Assembly (NCBI RefSeq): GCF_029626035.1
Contig: NZ_JARUBE010000003.1
Location: forward strand, 3,844,001-3,908,000
Length of the DNA: 64,000 bases
Source: Micromonospora sp. WMMD980
GTDB lineage: Bacteria; Actinomycetota; Actinomycetes; Mycobacteriales; Micromonosporaceae
Reading direction: 5' to 3'
In this document: positions 14,715 to 24,208 of the stretch, piece by piece
How positions within the stretch are numbered: position 1 is the stretch's first letter
Layout: every line of letters begins with the position of its first letter
Notes under the pieces: generated by a model
What the model was told of the DNA's origin: nothing
Seen by the model: only the letters and a program-made list of their open reading frames with translations
Databases searched by the model: none
Translations under genes and position numbers: made by a program

Positions 14715-16916
14715 TCAGCCCTTCTCCAGGTATTCCGCGCGCTCCGCGTCGACGAGCGCGGCGACCGAAGCCGCCAGCGCCGGATGGCGGGCCAGCTCCG
14801 GATCCTCCTCGACCAGGGCGATCGCCTCGGCCCGGGCGTCCCGGATCAGATCGGTGTCGCGTCTCAGCGACAACAGCCGCAGGTGCGAACGCCGGCCGGA
14901 CTGGGTCGCGCCCAGCACGTCGCCCTCCCGGCGCTGCTCCAGGTCGAGCTCCGCGAGCTTGAACCCGTCGGTGGTGGAGGCCACCGCGTCCAGCCGCTCG
15001 CGGGCGGAGGACCCCTCGGCCGCCTCGGTGACCAGCAGGCAGAGGCCGGCTGCCGAACCCCGGCCCACCCGGCCGCGCAACTGGTGCAGTTGGGAGACGC
15101 CGAACCGGTCGGCGTCCAGCACGATCATCACGGTGGCGTTGGGCACGTTGACGCCCACCTCGACCACCGTGGTCGCCACCAGCACGTCCAGGTCGCCGGC
15201 GGCGTAGGCGCGCATCACCGCGTCCTTCTCGTCGGCCGGCAGCCGCCCGTGCAGCACCCCGATCCGCAGCCCGTGCAGCGGCCCCTCGGCGAGCAGCGGG
15301 GCCACCTCGGTCACCGCCAACGGCGGCCGGCGACCGTTGTCGTCCTCGCGGGGCGGTTCCTCGTCCGAGACCGGCCCCTCGCCGATCCGCGGGCAGACCA
15401 CGTACGCCTGGTGGCCGTTGCCGACCTCCTCGCGCAGCCGGCGCCAGGCCCGGTCGAGGAAGGCCGGCTTCTCGGCGGCCGGGACCACGTGCGAGGCGAT
15501 CGGCGACCGGCCCTGCGGCAACTGGGAGAGCGTGGACGTCTCCAGGTCGCCGTAGACGGTCATGGCGACCGTGCGCGGGATCGGGGTGGCGGTCATCACC
15601 AGCACGTGCGGCGGCTGCTCGGCCTTGGCGCGCAACGCGTCACGCTGCTCCACGCCGAACCGGTGCTGCTCGTCGACCACCACCAGGCCCAGGTCGGCGA
15701 AGTCGACGCCCTCGTAGAGCAGGGCGTGCGTGCCGAGCACGATGCCGGCACGCCCCTCGGCCACCTCGGCCAGCGCGCGCCGCCGGGCCGCCGCGCCCAG
15801 CGAGCCGGTGACCAGCGCCACCCCTGTCGCGTCGTCGGCGGCGCCCAGCTCACCGGCCCGGCCGAGCGGGCCGAGCAGGTCGAGGATGCCGCGGTGGTGC
15901 TGGGCGGCGAGCACCTCGGTCGGGGCGAGCAGCGCGGCCTGACCGCCGGCGTCCACCACCTGGAGCATGGCGCGCAGCGCCACGACCGTCTTGCCCGAAC
16001 CCACCTCGCCCTGCAACAACCGGTGCATCGGATGGGCGGTGGCCAGGTCGGCGGCGATCTCCCGCCCGACCGCGTGCTGGCCGGACGTCAACTCGTAGGG
16101 CAGCCGGGAGTCGAACGCCTCCAGCAGGCCACCCGCCGTCGCCGGCCGCGCCCGTGCCGGCCACGCCGCCGCCCGGTGCTTGCGCTGCACCAGGGTGAGC
16201 TGCACCGCGAACGCCTCGTCCCACTTGAGCCGGCGACGCGCCCGGTAGAGCGCCTCCTTGCTGGTCGGCCGGTGGATCTCGCGCAGCGCGGCACCGATGT
16301 CGGCCAGGTTGCGGGTGGCCCGCACGGCGGCCGGCAACGGATCGTCGGGCGGGGTGAACGTGTCCAGCACCACCCGGACGCAGCGGGCGATCACCCAGGT
16401 CGGCACCGCGGCGGCCGCCGGGTAGACCGGAATCAGCGCGCCGGCGAACTCCTCGACCTCCTCGTTGGCCGCCGCCTCGCCGTCGCCACCCTCGCCGAGC
16501 AGGACGTATTCCGGGCCGTTGAGCTGCCGCTTGCCCCGGAACTCGGTCACCTTGCCGGCGAACAACCCCCACCGGCCCGGGCGCAGCTCCCGCTCCCGCC
16601 ACGCCTGGTTGCCGAAGAAGGTGCAGGTGAGCACACCGCCCGAGCCGTCGCCGACGGTGACCTCCAGCAGGTTGCCGCGCCGCTGCCGCATCGGCCGGAC
16701 CGCGGTGCGCTGCACCTGGGCCAGCACGGTGACCTGCTCCCCCACGTCCAGCGAGCGGATGTCGGTGTGCTCGCCGCGCTCGTCGTAGCGGCGCGGGAAG
16801 TGGTAGATCAGGTCGCCCGCGGTGTGCAGGTCGAGGTGGCCGGCCAACGCCTTCGCCGTCTTCTCCCCCACCAGCTTCTTGAGCGGAGTGTCCACCGTCG
16901 ACGGCTCGCTCGTCAT
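14715..16916 (-). CDS. recG: ATP-dependent DNA helicase RecG
   Basis: RecG remodels stalled forks and Holliday junctions. The N-terminal wedge/OB domain (about 60-170) is followed by the helicase core with Walker A GEVGSGKT, DEQH box (VVDEQHRFG), MTATPIPRT, and motifs through QLHQLRGRVGRG. Length 733 aa fits the family. Its ATG overlaps the stop of the DAK2-domain gene by 4 bases, a conserved actinobacterial pair. Confidence 0.98.
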   Translation of the reverse strand: MTSEPSTVDTPLKKLVGEKTAKALAGHLDLHTAGDLIYHFPRRYDERGEHTDIRSLDVGEQVTVLAQVQRTAVRPMRQRRGNLLEVTVGDGSGGVLTCTFFGNQAWRERELRPGRWGLFAGKVTEFRGKRQLNGPEYVLLGEGGDGEAAANEEVEEFAGALIPVYPAAAAVPTWVIARCVRVVLDTFTPPDDPLPAAVRATRNLADIGAALREIHRPTSKEALYRARRRLKWDEAFAVQLTLVQRKHRAAAWPARARPATAGGLLEAFDSRLPYELTSGQHAVGREIAADLATAHPMHRLLQGEVGSGKTVVALRAMLQVVDAGGQAALLAPTEVLAAQHHRGILDLLGPLGRAGELGAADDATGVALVTGSLGAAARRRALAEVAEGRAGIVLGTHALLYEGVDFADLGLVVVDEQHRFGVEQRDALRAKAEQPPHVLVMTATPIPRTVAMTVYGDLETSTLSQLPQGRSPIASHVVPAAEKPAFLDRAWRRLREEVGNGHQAYVVCPRIGEGPVSDEEPPREDDNGRRPPLAVTEVAPLLAEGPLHGLRIGVLHGRLPADEKDAVMRAYAAGDLDVLVATTVVEVGVNVPNATVMIVLDADRFGVSQLHQLRGRVGRGSAAGLCLLVTEAAEGSSARERLDAVASTTDGFKLAELDLEQRREGDVLGATQSGRRSHLRLLSLRRDTDLIRDARAEAIALVEEDPELARHPALAASVAALVDAERAEYLEKG

Positions 16917-18523
16917 TCGACCCCCACCAGGAGCGGATAGTGCGGCTGGCCGCCCTCGTACGCCTGCACCTCGACGAACGGCCAGGACCGCTCGACGTGG
17001 GCGCGGACCCGGTCGGCCAGCCCGGTCGGGGCGTCCGCCCCGCAGAGCAGCGTGACCAGCTCGCCGCCACCGCCGAGCATCCGGTCGACGACGGCGGTGC
17101 AGGTGTCGGTGAGATCCTGCCCGATCAGGTGCACCTCGCCCTCCACCAGGGCCAGCACGTCACCCGGGCGGCACGGGCCGGCGACGGTGAGCGCCTCGCG
17201 GCCGGCGTGGCAGACCTCGGCGTAGCGACAGGCGCCGGCCGCCTCGGCCATCGCGATCACGTCGTCCTCGAAGCGTCGTTGCGGGTCGCGCACGGCCAAC
17301 GCGGCGAGCGCCTGCACCGGGGAGCGGGTCGGCACCACGCTCACCTTCACCCCGAGACCGTGCGCCTCCTTCGCCGCCGCGCTCGCCACCGACTGCGTGT
17401 TCGGGTCGTTGGGCAGCACCACCACCCGGGCCGCGCCGGTGGACCGGATCGCGTCGAGCAGCTCGCCGGTGGACGGCTTGGCCGGGACCACCACCGCGCC
17501 CTCGGCGGCGAACAGCTCGGCGATGCCGGCGCCGGTCGCCACCACCACGGCCGCCCGGCCGTCGGGGCGCGCCACCCGGCCGGGCGCCGGGGCGGCCTGG
17601 TCGGCGAAGCGGGTCACCGTGATCCGCCGGGGCCGGCCGGCGGCCACGCCCGCCTCGACGGCGGCACCGACGTCGTTGACGTGCACGTGCACGTTCCAGG
17701 TGCCGGAGCCGTCACCGACGACCGCGAGCGAGTCGCCGAGCGCGGCCAGCTCGTCGCGCAGCCGCGCCACCGCCTCGTCGGTGGCGTCGAGGAGGTATTG
17801 CACCTCGTAGGCGTACGCCTCGGAGCCGGTCTCGCGGGCGGCGGTGGCCGGCCGGCGCAACGCGGGCGGCGCGGGCGCCGGCTGCGCCGGGCTCTCCCCG
17901 GTGACCACCTCGACGAGCGCGTCGAGCAGGAGGCACAGCCCGCGCCCGCCGGCGTCGACCACACCGGCGCGGGCCAACTCGGGCAGTTGCTCGGGAGTGC
18001 GGGCCAGCGCGCGGGTGGCCGCCTCGGCGGCGGCGCGGGCCACCGCGCGCAGGTCGTCGCTGTCCGCCCGCCGGGCCGCGCCGGCGGCGGCCGCGACCAC
18101 GCTGAGCACCGTGCCCTCGACCGGTCGGGCGACCGCGGCGTAGGCGGCGTCGGCGGCGTCGGCCAGCGCGCCGGCGAGCTGCCGGCCCCGCACCGCGGGC
18201 GCGGCGCCGAGCGTGTCGGCGAGGCCGCGCAGGATCTGCGAGAGGATCACGCCGGAGTTGCCCCGCGCGCCGAGCAGCGCGCCCTGCGCCATCAACCGCA
18301 GCGCGTGCCCGTGCGGGGTGCGCCCGTCGTCGGGCAGGGTGCCCAGGTCCATCGCCAGGGCCTGCTGCGCCGAGGTGAGCGTGAGCACCAGGTTGGTGCC
18401 GGTGTCGCCGTCGGGCACCGGGTAGACGTTCAGGCCGTCGATCTCGCCCTGGTGCCGCTGGAGGGCGGCCAACCCGCTCGTGCACCAGCGGCGCACCGCG
18501 GCCGCGTCGAGGGTGTCCAGCAC
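16913..18523 (-). CDS. DAK2-domain protein (fatty acid kinase A-like)
   Basis: Residues 1-200 carry the DAK2 kinase domain with the NVYPVPDGDTGTNL motif and a GARGNSGVILSQ loop. A central linker leads to a DegV-like C-terminal region (about 360-536) with VVLPNDPNTQ and VEVQAYEGGQPHYPLLVGVE. In Firmicutes the equivalent FakA phosphorylates fatty acids bound to FakB; this role in actinobacteria is an inference. Start GTG 18523 (VLDTLDAAAVRRW) is chosen by homology; upstream GTGs at about 18544-18550 are also possible. Confidence 0.9.
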   Translation of the reverse strand: MLDTLDAAAVRRWCTSGLAALQRHQGEIDGLNVYPVPDGDTGTNLVLTLTSAQQALAMDLGTLPDDGRTPHGHALRLMAQGALLGARGNSGVILSQILRGLADTLGAAPAVRGRQLAGALADAADAAYAAVARPVEGTVLSVVAAAAGAARRADSDDLRAVARAAAEAATRALARTPEQLPELARAGVVDAGGRGLCLLLDALVEVVTGESPAQPAPAPPALRRPATAARETGSEAYAYEVQYLLDATDEAVARLRDELAALGDSLAVVGDGSGTWNVHVHVNDVGAAVEAGVAAGRPRRITVTRFADQAAPAPGRVARPDGRAAVVVATGAGIAELFAAEGAVVVPAKPSTGELLDAIRSTGAARVVVLPNDPNTQSVASAAAKEAHGLGVKVSVVPTRSPVQALAALAVRDPQRRFEDDVIAMAEAAGACRYAEVCHAGREALTVAGPCRPGDVLALVEGEVHLIGQDLTDTCTAVVDRMLGGGGELVTLLCGADAPTGLADRVRAHVERSWPFVEVQAYEGGQPHYPLLVGVE

Positions 18524-18647
18524 GTCGGGAAGCCTACTGGCGCGCACCGACACGCGCCGAGGTCGTCCGGGCCGCCCGGCGTGTCCGACCGACGCGGCGG
18601 TCCGGCCCGGCCGGCCGGTACGCTGGTCGGGCTCGGCGAAGGGCCGG

Positions 18648-18677
18648 TTGGGCGTACGGACCGGCATCGGGTAACCT
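18648..18677 (+). promoter_or_regulatory. Promoter of rpmB
   Basis: TTGGGC (18648-18653) and TAACCT (18672-18677) are spaced by 18 bases. Transcription would begin about 58 bases before the rpmB start. The promoter lies inside the 5' side of the divergent DAK2-domain gene region. Confidence 0.5.
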
Positions 18678-18741
18678 GACCAGGTTGCCCGGGCTGCGCC
18701 TGGCGGCGACCTCATGAACGTTTCAATCCCAGGAGTATCCC

Positions 18742-18933
18742 GTGGCTAGCGTGTGCGACGTCTGTGGCAAGGGGCCGGGCTTCGGCCACAACGTGCCCTG
18801 GTCCAAGAAGAAGACCAACCGCCGCTGGAACCCGAACATCCAGTCGGTGCGTACCCCGGCCGGCGGCGGCACCACCAAGAAGCTGCAGGTCTGCACCTCG
18901 TGCATCAAGGCCGGCAAGGTCGCCCGCGCCTGA
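18742..18933 (+). CDS. rpmB: 50S ribosomal protein L28
   Basis: The 63-residue protein has the L28 signature CDVCGKGPGFGHNV and C-terminal CTSC, so it is the zinc-binding (C+) form. GTG 18742 has AGGAG 7 bases upstream. It is divergent from the DAK2/recG operon, the usual actinobacterial layout. A strong hairpin at 18962-18990 ends the transcript. Confidence 0.97.
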   Translation: MASVCDVCGKGPGFGHNVPWSKKKTNRRWNPNIQSVRTPAGGGTTKKLQVCTSCIKAGKVARA

Positions 18934-18961
18934 CGCGGCAGCACCACCGGACATCGTCGGC

Positions 18962-18990
18962 AGCCGGCGGCCCCGAAGGGGTCGCCGGCT
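18962..18990 (+). terminator. Terminator of rpmB
   Basis: AGCCGGCGGCCCC and GGGGTCGCCGGCT pair over 13 bp (one G-T) around GAA. They are followed by TTCTGTCGTCT. It lies 28 bases after the rpmB stop. Confidence 0.75.
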
Positions 18991-19116
18991 TCTGTCGTCT
19001 CCACCGACCAGCGGTGACCGCTGACCGACCGTACGGCGACCCGTCGGCGCCCGCCGGTTAGGGTGCTGCTGCGCCGCCCGTCCGGTTCCGGCGCGAGCCG
19101 TGGGGAGGAACGACCG

Positions 19117-20373
19117 GTGCACCTCGATCTGGGTCGCGAGCAACTGGTGGTGGTCGGCGGGTCGTTCGGCTCGCTGCGCTGGTTCGACCAGGAGCTGCCC
19201 GCCGGCAGCGTGGTGCTGGTCGAGGAGCCGGACGTGATCCACCGCCGCGGCCTGGTCCGGTTCGCCGAGGAGCTGCCGCTGATCGGCCGGCTGGTCGCGG
19301 CGGAATACCAGACCGGCCTGGACGTCGACGACCTGCTCGCCCGCGAGCCCGGCCTGGCCGGCGCGCGGCTGGTCCTGCCCGGCCTGGAGTACGCGGTGGC
19401 CGCCACCGCCCGGCTGGCCGAGCGGTTGGGCCGGCCCGGCGCCGGGGCGATGGCCGCGGACGTCTTCTCCGACAAGCACCGGATGCGCCTGCTCGCCGAC
19501 GAGATCGGGCTGGCGAACCCCGCCTACGAACTGGTCGACGACCCGGACCGGGCGGTCGCGTTCGCCCGCGCGCACGACGGCCGGTGCGTGCTCAAGCCGA
19601 CCCACCGCTCGGGCAGCCTCGGGGTGCAGTTGATCACCGACCCGGACGAGCTGCCGGCCCGTTGGGCGGCCAGCGCCACCCCGCCCGAGCCGGCCGAGGC
19701 CACCGAGCGCGGCCTGCCCACCGGCGTGCTGGTCGAGGAGCTGCTGGTCGGCTCCGAGCACAGCGTGGAGCTGCTGGTCGCCGACGGCGAGGTGCTCTTC
19801 GCGAACGTCACCGACAAGCGGGTCGCCGGCGGCCGCTACCCGGTCGAGACCGGGCACACCGTGCCGTCCGCGCTGCCGGCGGCCGAGCACGACGCGCTGC
19901 GGTCCGCGGCGGTCCGCCTCGCCGAGGCGGCCGGCTTCCGCAGCGGCATGCTGCACAGCGAGTGGATCCTGGTCGGCGGCGTGCCGACGCTCGTCGAGTG
20001 CGCCGCCCGGATGCCCGGCGACATGATCACCGCGCTCATCTCGATCGCCTACGAGCGGGACGTCATCGAGGCGTACCTGCGGGTGCTGTGCGGCGAACGG
20101 CCGGCGCTGCCGCAACGGCCGACCGGCGCGGCGGCGATCGAGTTCCTGGTCGCCCCGCCCGGCCGGGTCACCGCCGTGGACGGCCGGCGGGCCGCGCTGC
20201 GGGTGCCGGGGGTGCTCGACGTGCAGGTCGAGACGAAGGTCGGGCAGACCGTGCCCGAGCTGCTCTCCTCGGCGCATCGCAGCGGGCACCTGATGACCTG
20301 GGGCGCCACGCCGGACGAGGCGGCGGTCGCGGCCCGCCGCGCCGCCGGGGAGATCCGCATCACGGTCGGCTGA
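19117..20373 (+). CDS. ATP-grasp domain enzyme of unknown substrate
   Basis: The 418-residue protein has the ATP-grasp fold. A preceding Rossmann-like domain (LVVVGGSFGSLRW, about 9-21) is followed by DKHRMRLLADEIG and the ATP-binding CVLKPTHRSGSLGV. VEELLVGSEHSVELLV and the metal-binding region LVECAARMPGDM come next, then a C-terminal beta-rich domain. This is the carboxylate-amine/thiol ligase layout of PurK/BacD-like enzymes. No pathway genes flank it, so the amino-acid or acid substrates are unknown. GTG 19117 has GGGGAGGA 8 bases before; the longer frame from 19063 has no support. It ends 3 bases before the convergent GNAT stop. Confidence 0.8.
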   Translation: MHLDLGREQLVVVGGSFGSLRWFDQELPAGSVVLVEEPDVIHRRGLVRFAEELPLIGRLVAAEYQTGLDVDDLLAREPGLAGARLVLPGLEYAVAATARLAERLGRPGAGAMAADVFSDKHRMRLLADEIGLANPAYELVDDPDRAVAFARAHDGRCVLKPTHRSGSLGVQLITDPDELPARWAASATPPEPAEATERGLPTGVLVEELLVGSEHSVELLVADGEVLFANVTDKRVAGGRYPVETGHTVPSALPAAEHDALRSAAVRLAEAAGFRSGMLHSEWILVGGVPTLVECAARMPGDMITALISIAYERDVIEAYLRVLCGERPALPQRPTGAAAIEFLVAPPGRVTAVDGRRAALRVPGVLDVQVETKVGQTVPELLSSAHRSGHLMTWGATPDEAAVAARRAAGEIRITVG

Positions 20374-20376
20374 CGG

Positions 20377-20844
20377 TCAGAGGGTACGGCCGAACGACAG
20401 GCAGCCCGGCTCGTCCCGGTAGTAGCCGAAGTTCGGGATCCGCTCGTAGCCGGACGACGTGTACATGGCGATCGCCTCCGGCTGCCTGTCGCCGCACTCC
20501 AGCACGATCCGCTTGCGGCCGGCGTCGCGGGCGGAGCGCTCGATCGCGGCGAGCACGGACCGGGCCACGCCGCGGCCCCGGGCTTCCGGCGCGGTGTACA
20601 TCCGCTTCAACTCGGCCGCGTCGCCGTCCTCGCCGTGGCTGCGCCAGCCGCCGCAGCCCACCGGCCGCCCGTCCAGGTAGGCGACCAGGAACACGCCGGC
20701 CGGCGGGACGAACTCGGCGGCGTCGACGGGCGTCTCGTCGCCGCTGCCGCCGTACCGCGCGCCCAGGTCGGCGAGCGCCGCCCGGATCAGCGCCTGCGAC
20801 TCCGGCGCGTCGAAGCGCCGCGGGAGGATCTCGATCTCGCTCAC
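20377..20844 (-). CDS. GNAT-family N-acetyltransferase
   Basis: The 155-residue protein has the GNAT core: GVFLVAYLDGRPVGCGGWR, AELKRMYTAPEARGRGVAR (acetyl-CoA pyrophosphate loop, R/Q-x-x-G-x-G/A), and a C-terminal YTSSGYERIPNFGYY block common in single-domain actinobacterial GNATs. The acceptor is unknown. No clear ribosome site precedes GTG 20844, so it may be leaderless. Confidence 0.85.
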   Translation of the reverse strand: MSEIEILPRRFDAPESQALIRAALADLGARYGGSGDETPVDAAEFVPPAGVFLVAYLDGRPVGCGGWRSHGEDGDAAELKRMYTAPEARGRGVARSVLAAIERSARDAGRKRIVLECGDRQPEAIAMYTSSGYERIPNFGYYRDEPGCLSFGRTL

Positions 20845-20920
20845 CGTGCCAGATTACGACCGCCCCCGGCGCCGGCTCCGCCCGCGCCGCCGAGGACGGA
20901 CGCAGATCACGGCGGCCCGG

Positions 20921-21859
20921 CTAGCGGAAGTGGTCCCAGCCGCGCGGGCCGTCGTAGTCGGCGCCGTCGACGGTGACGCCGGCGCCGTCGGTCACCCGAC
21001 CGACCGGCCGCCAGCCGTCCGGCAACGCCGCACCCGCCGGGAACGTCGCCGCCAGGGCGTGGTCGTCGCCGCCGGCCAGGATCCAGGAGTACGGGTCGAC
21101 GCCGAGCGCCTGCGCCGCGTCGCGCATCTGCCGGGGCACCTCGAACGCGTCCCGGCCCAGGTCGATCGCCACCCCGCTGGCCGTCGCCACGTGCCCGAGG
21201 TCGGCCAGCAGCCCGTCCGACACGTCGATCATGGCGGTGGCGCCGGCCGCCGCGGCCGCCGGCCCGGCGGCGTAGGGCACCTCGGGCCGGCGGAACGCCT
21301 CGACCAGCAGGCGGGGCGTCCGGAAGCCCCGGGACAGCACGGTGAACCCGGCCGCCGCCCAGCCGGTGCGCCCGGCCAGCGCCACCACGTCGCCCGGCCG
21401 GGCCCCGGAACGGACCACCGGCGCCCGGCCGGCCAGGTCGCCGAGCGCGGTCACCGCGACGGTGAGCGTCGGGCTGGCCGACATGTCCCCACCGACCACG
21501 CTCGCGCCCACTCCGGCCGCCTCCGCGCCGAGCCCGTCGGCAAGTTCCTCCGCCCAGGCCGGGTCCAGCTCGGTCGGCATGCAGAGCGCGACCAGCAGCG
21601 CGGTCGGGGTGGCCCCCATGGCCGCGACGTCGGCCAGGTTGGCCGCCGCCGCCCGGTGACCCACGTCCCGCGCCGACGACCAGTCCCGCCGGAAGTGCCG
21701 CCCCTCGACCAGCACGTCGGTGGAGGCCACCACCCGTCGGTCCGGCGCCGCCACCAGCGCGGCGTCGTCACCGGGGCCGAGCAGGCAGCTCTCCCCGTAC
21801 GACAGCCGGGCGGTCACCCGGTCGATCAGCCCGAACTCCCCGACACCCGCGACCGTCAT
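20921..21859 (-). CDS. thiL: Thiamine-monophosphate kinase
   Basis: ThiL phosphorylates TMP to the cofactor TPP. The N-terminus GVGEFGLIDRV, the Mg/ATP loop GPGDDAALV, VEGRHF, VVGGDMS, and the C-terminal VSDGLLADLGH and GGDDHAL motifs are all present. ATG 21859 has GAGGGG 6 bases upstream and replaces a longer in-frame start at 21898. No TPP riboswitch is visible nearby. Length 312 aa is normal. Confidence 0.96.
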   Translation of the reverse strand: MTVAGVGEFGLIDRVTARLSYGESCLLGPGDDAALVAAPDRRVVASTDVLVEGRHFRRDWSSARDVGHRAAAANLADVAAMGATPTALLVALCMPTELDPAWAEELADGLGAEAAGVGASVVGGDMSASPTLTVAVTALGDLAGRAPVVRSGARPGDVVALAGRTGWAAAGFTVLSRGFRTPRLLVEAFRRPEVPYAAGPAAAAAGATAMIDVSDGLLADLGHVATASGVAIDLGRDAFEVPRQMRDAAQALGVDPYSWILAGGDDHALAATFPAGAALPDGWRPVGRVTDGAGVTVDGADYDGPRGWDHFR

Positions 21860-22024
21860 GCCGTCCCCTCGTCCCGTTCCGTCGTCCCGCACGTCCACCC
21901 CTTCCCCGCACCGACGTGTGCTCGCTCACCGCGCCCACCTGGCGACCGATAGGGATCACCCCCGCCCGGTGCGGTAGTTTCACCCTTCGGGCCGCCCCAG
22001 GCGGCGACGGACGGAGGTCGAGTC

Positions 22025-22258
22025 GTGGTACAGGCGTACATCCTCATCCAGACCGAGGTCGGTCGGGCGCGTGACGTGGCCGGTCTGATCGCGGACCTTG
22101 CCGGCGTGGTTCGGGTCGACGCCGTCACCGGGCCCTACGACGTGGTCGTGCTCACCGAGGCGAACACGGTCGACGAGCTGGGCAAACTCATCGTCAGCAA
22201 GGTGCAGATGGTGCCCGGCATCACCCGCACCCTCACGTGTTCGGTGGTGCGGCTGTAA
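22025..22258 (+). CDS. Lrp/AsnC ligand-binding (RAM) domain protein, stand-alone
   Basis: The 77-residue protein is a single RAM/ACT-like domain: VQAYILIQTEVGRA, then TGPYDVVVL and a VPGITRTLTCSVV end. It lacks the DNA-binding half of Lrp-type regulators. Stand-alone RAM proteins bind amino acids as oligomers; the target here is unknown. GTG 22025 follows GGAGG by 8 bases. The next gene starts directly at its stop codon, so the two are an operon. Confidence 0.88.
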   Translation: MVQAYILIQTEVGRARDVAGLIADLAGVVRVDAVTGPYDVVVLTEANTVDELGKLIVSKVQMVPGITRTLTCSVVRL

Positions 22259-22846
22259 GTGGAAGAGACGGAGACCACCCCGCGTCGGGACCACGGCACC
22301 CGCCGTGCCGCGCTCTGGGCGACCCTGGTGGCCGTGCCGGTGACCGTGGCGGTGGCGGGCTTCACGTTCGCCAAGTTGGCTCCCGAGTCGCGGGAGGCCA
22401 CGCCGAGCGCGTCGGCCAGCCCCCGGGCGCAGTCGAGCGCGCCGGTCGAGCTGCCCGCCCCGGCACTCGCCGAGCGCCCGGCCGTGCTCTGCCGCGCGCT
22501 GGTGTCGCAACTGCCCGACAGCGTCCGTGACCTGCGGCAGCGTCCGGTCACCGCGGGCCCGGAGCAGAACGCCGCCTACGGTGACCCGGCGCTCACCGTG
22601 GCCTGCGGCGGCACCGCGCCGCAGGTGCCGCCCACCGACGAGGTGTGGACGGTGAACAAGGTCTGCTGGCACGCCGTGCAGGAGGCCGACGCCACGGTGC
22701 TGACCACCGTCGACCGGGAGACCCGGGTCCGGGTCCGGGTGCCGAAGACGTACGAGCAACCGTTGCAGTGGGTGACCCCGATCTCGGACGCCGTCGTCAG
22801 CGCGGTGCCCTCGGCGAAGCAGGTCCCCTCGGGCTGCTCCGGCTGA
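22259..22846 (+). CDS. DUF3515 family membrane-anchored protein
   Basis: The N-terminus is charged (EETETTPRRDHGTRR) and is followed by one TM helix (about 18-40), a Ser/Pro/Ala linker and an outer domain. The domain has RALVSQLPDSV, YGDPALTVACGG and two further Cys, typical of DUF3515. The function is unknown. It starts at GTG 22259 directly after the RAM-domain stop. The ddl-DUF3515-thiL neighbourhood is conserved in actinobacteria. Confidence 0.87.
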   Translation: MEETETTPRRDHGTRRAALWATLVAVPVTVAVAGFTFAKLAPESREATPSASASPRAQSSAPVELPAPALAERPAVLCRALVSQLPDSVRDLRQRPVTAGPEQNAAYGDPALTVACGGTAPQVPPTDEVWTVNKVCWHAVQEADATVLTTVDRETRVRVRVPKTYEQPLQWVTPISDAVVSAVPSAKQVPSGCSG

Positions 22847-22862
22847 CGCCCGTCCCGGCCGG

Positions 22863-23966
22863 TCAGCGGCCGGAGCGGCGGTGCAGGGCGGTGCGGATCA
22901 GGCGGTTGACCAGCTTCGGGTATTCCAGCCCGCTGGCCGCCCACATGCGCGGGAACATCGACGTCGGGGTGAAGCCCGGCATCGTGTTGATCTCGTTGAG
23001 GTAGACGTCCAGCTCCGGGGTGACGAAGAAGTCGACCCGGGCCAGGCCGGAGCAGTCCAGCGCGGTGAAGGCGCGGGTGGCGTAGTCGCGCACCTGCCGG
23101 GTCACCGCGTCGGGCAGGCCGGCCGGGACGTCGTACTCGGTCACCTGGTCGGCGAAGATGTACTTGGCCTCGAAGTCGTACCAGTCGCGGTCGCCGATCA
23201 TGCGCACCTCGGCCAGCACCGACGCCTCGGGCGCGCCGCCGGCCTCGCCCTCCAGCACGCCGCACTCGATCTCGCGCCCCACCACGGCGCCCTCGACCAG
23301 CACCTTGCTGTCGATCTCCCGCGCGGTGGCCAGGGCGGCGTCGAGCCGCGCCCAGTCGTCGACCTTGGTGATGCCGAACGAGGAGCCGGCCCGGGACGGC
23401 TTGACGAAGACGGGCAGCCCGAGGCGCTCCTTGTCCTCCTCGCTCAGCGACATGCCGGCGCGCAGCACCGCGTACGGGCCGACCGGGATGCCCTCGGCGG
23501 CGCAGAGCTTCTTGGTGAACTCCTTGTCCATGGCGGCGGCGGAGGCGAAGACGTTCGCCCCGACGTAGGGGATGTCCGCCATCTCCAGCATGCCCTGGAT
23601 GGTGCCGTCCTCGCCGTAGGCGCCGTGCAGCACCGGGAAGACCACGTCGACGTCGGCGAGCGCGACCGGGCCCTGGGTCGGGTCGAGCACCATCAGGCCG
23701 CCGGCGGCCGGGTCGGCGCGCAGCACCAGTTCGGCGCCGGAGCCGGCGGTGATCTCGGGCAGCTTGCGGTCGGCGATGGCGAGCTGCGCCGGGTCGCCGC
23801 TGGCGAGCACCCACTGGCCCTGCCGGGTGATGCCGACCGGGACGACCTCGAACTCGTCGGGGTCGAGGGCGGCCAGCACGCTGCCGGCGCTGACGCAGGA
23901 GATGCCATGTTCGGGACTGCGGCCGCCGAAGACGATCGCCACACGGGTCTTGCCTGGGGTGGTCAT
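22863..23966 (-). CDS. ddl: D-alanine-D-alanine ligase
   Basis: Ddl makes the D-Ala-D-Ala dipeptide of peptidoglycan in the cytoplasm. The N-terminal domain has VAIVFGGRSPEHGISCVSA and VFPVLHGAYGEDGTIQG. The ATP-grasp region has VFVKPSRAGSSFGITKV, and the end shows RVDFFVTPELDVYLNEINTMPGF. Length 367 aa fits. ATG 23966 has GAGG 5-8 bases upstream; GTG 23972 is an alternative. It is convergent with the DUF3515 gene. Confidence 0.97.
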   Translation of the reverse strand: MTTPGKTRVAIVFGGRSPEHGISCVSAGSVLAALDPDEFEVVPVGITRQGQWVLASGDPAQLAIADRKLPEITAGSGAELVLRADPAAGGLMVLDPTQGPVALADVDVVFPVLHGAYGEDGTIQGMLEMADIPYVGANVFASAAAMDKEFTKKLCAAEGIPVGPYAVLRAGMSLSEEDKERLGLPVFVKPSRAGSSFGITKVDDWARLDAALATAREIDSKVLVEGAVVGREIECGVLEGEAGGAPEASVLAEVRMIGDRDWYDFEAKYIFADQVTEYDVPAGLPDAVTRQVRDYATRAFTALDCSGLARVDFFVTPELDVYLNEINTMPGFTPTSMFPRMWAASGLEYPKLVNRLIRTALHRRSGR

Positions 23967-24208
23967 GGTCACCTCATCGTTCGCGGCTGCGGCTGGCCGT
24001 GCTCGCCGGTGGCGCTCACCCGGTTGACCTTACTGTGCGTCGTCGGCAGCGGTGGCCGATACCCGGGGGAACGCGGAGTCGCATGGCAAACGGTCAAGGT
24101 GACTTATACGGGGAGTAATGGCGCGGGCGGCCGGCGGCGGGACCTGCCACCGGCCGCCCGACTCCCCGACCCCGGTCGCCGCGTCCACGGGGTCGGGCTC
24201 GGTGTGGC

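Noticed and set aside
14451..16940. An 829-codon rightward frame opposite rsmD and recG
   Set aside because: Antisense shadow; recG motifs on the minus strand are complete.
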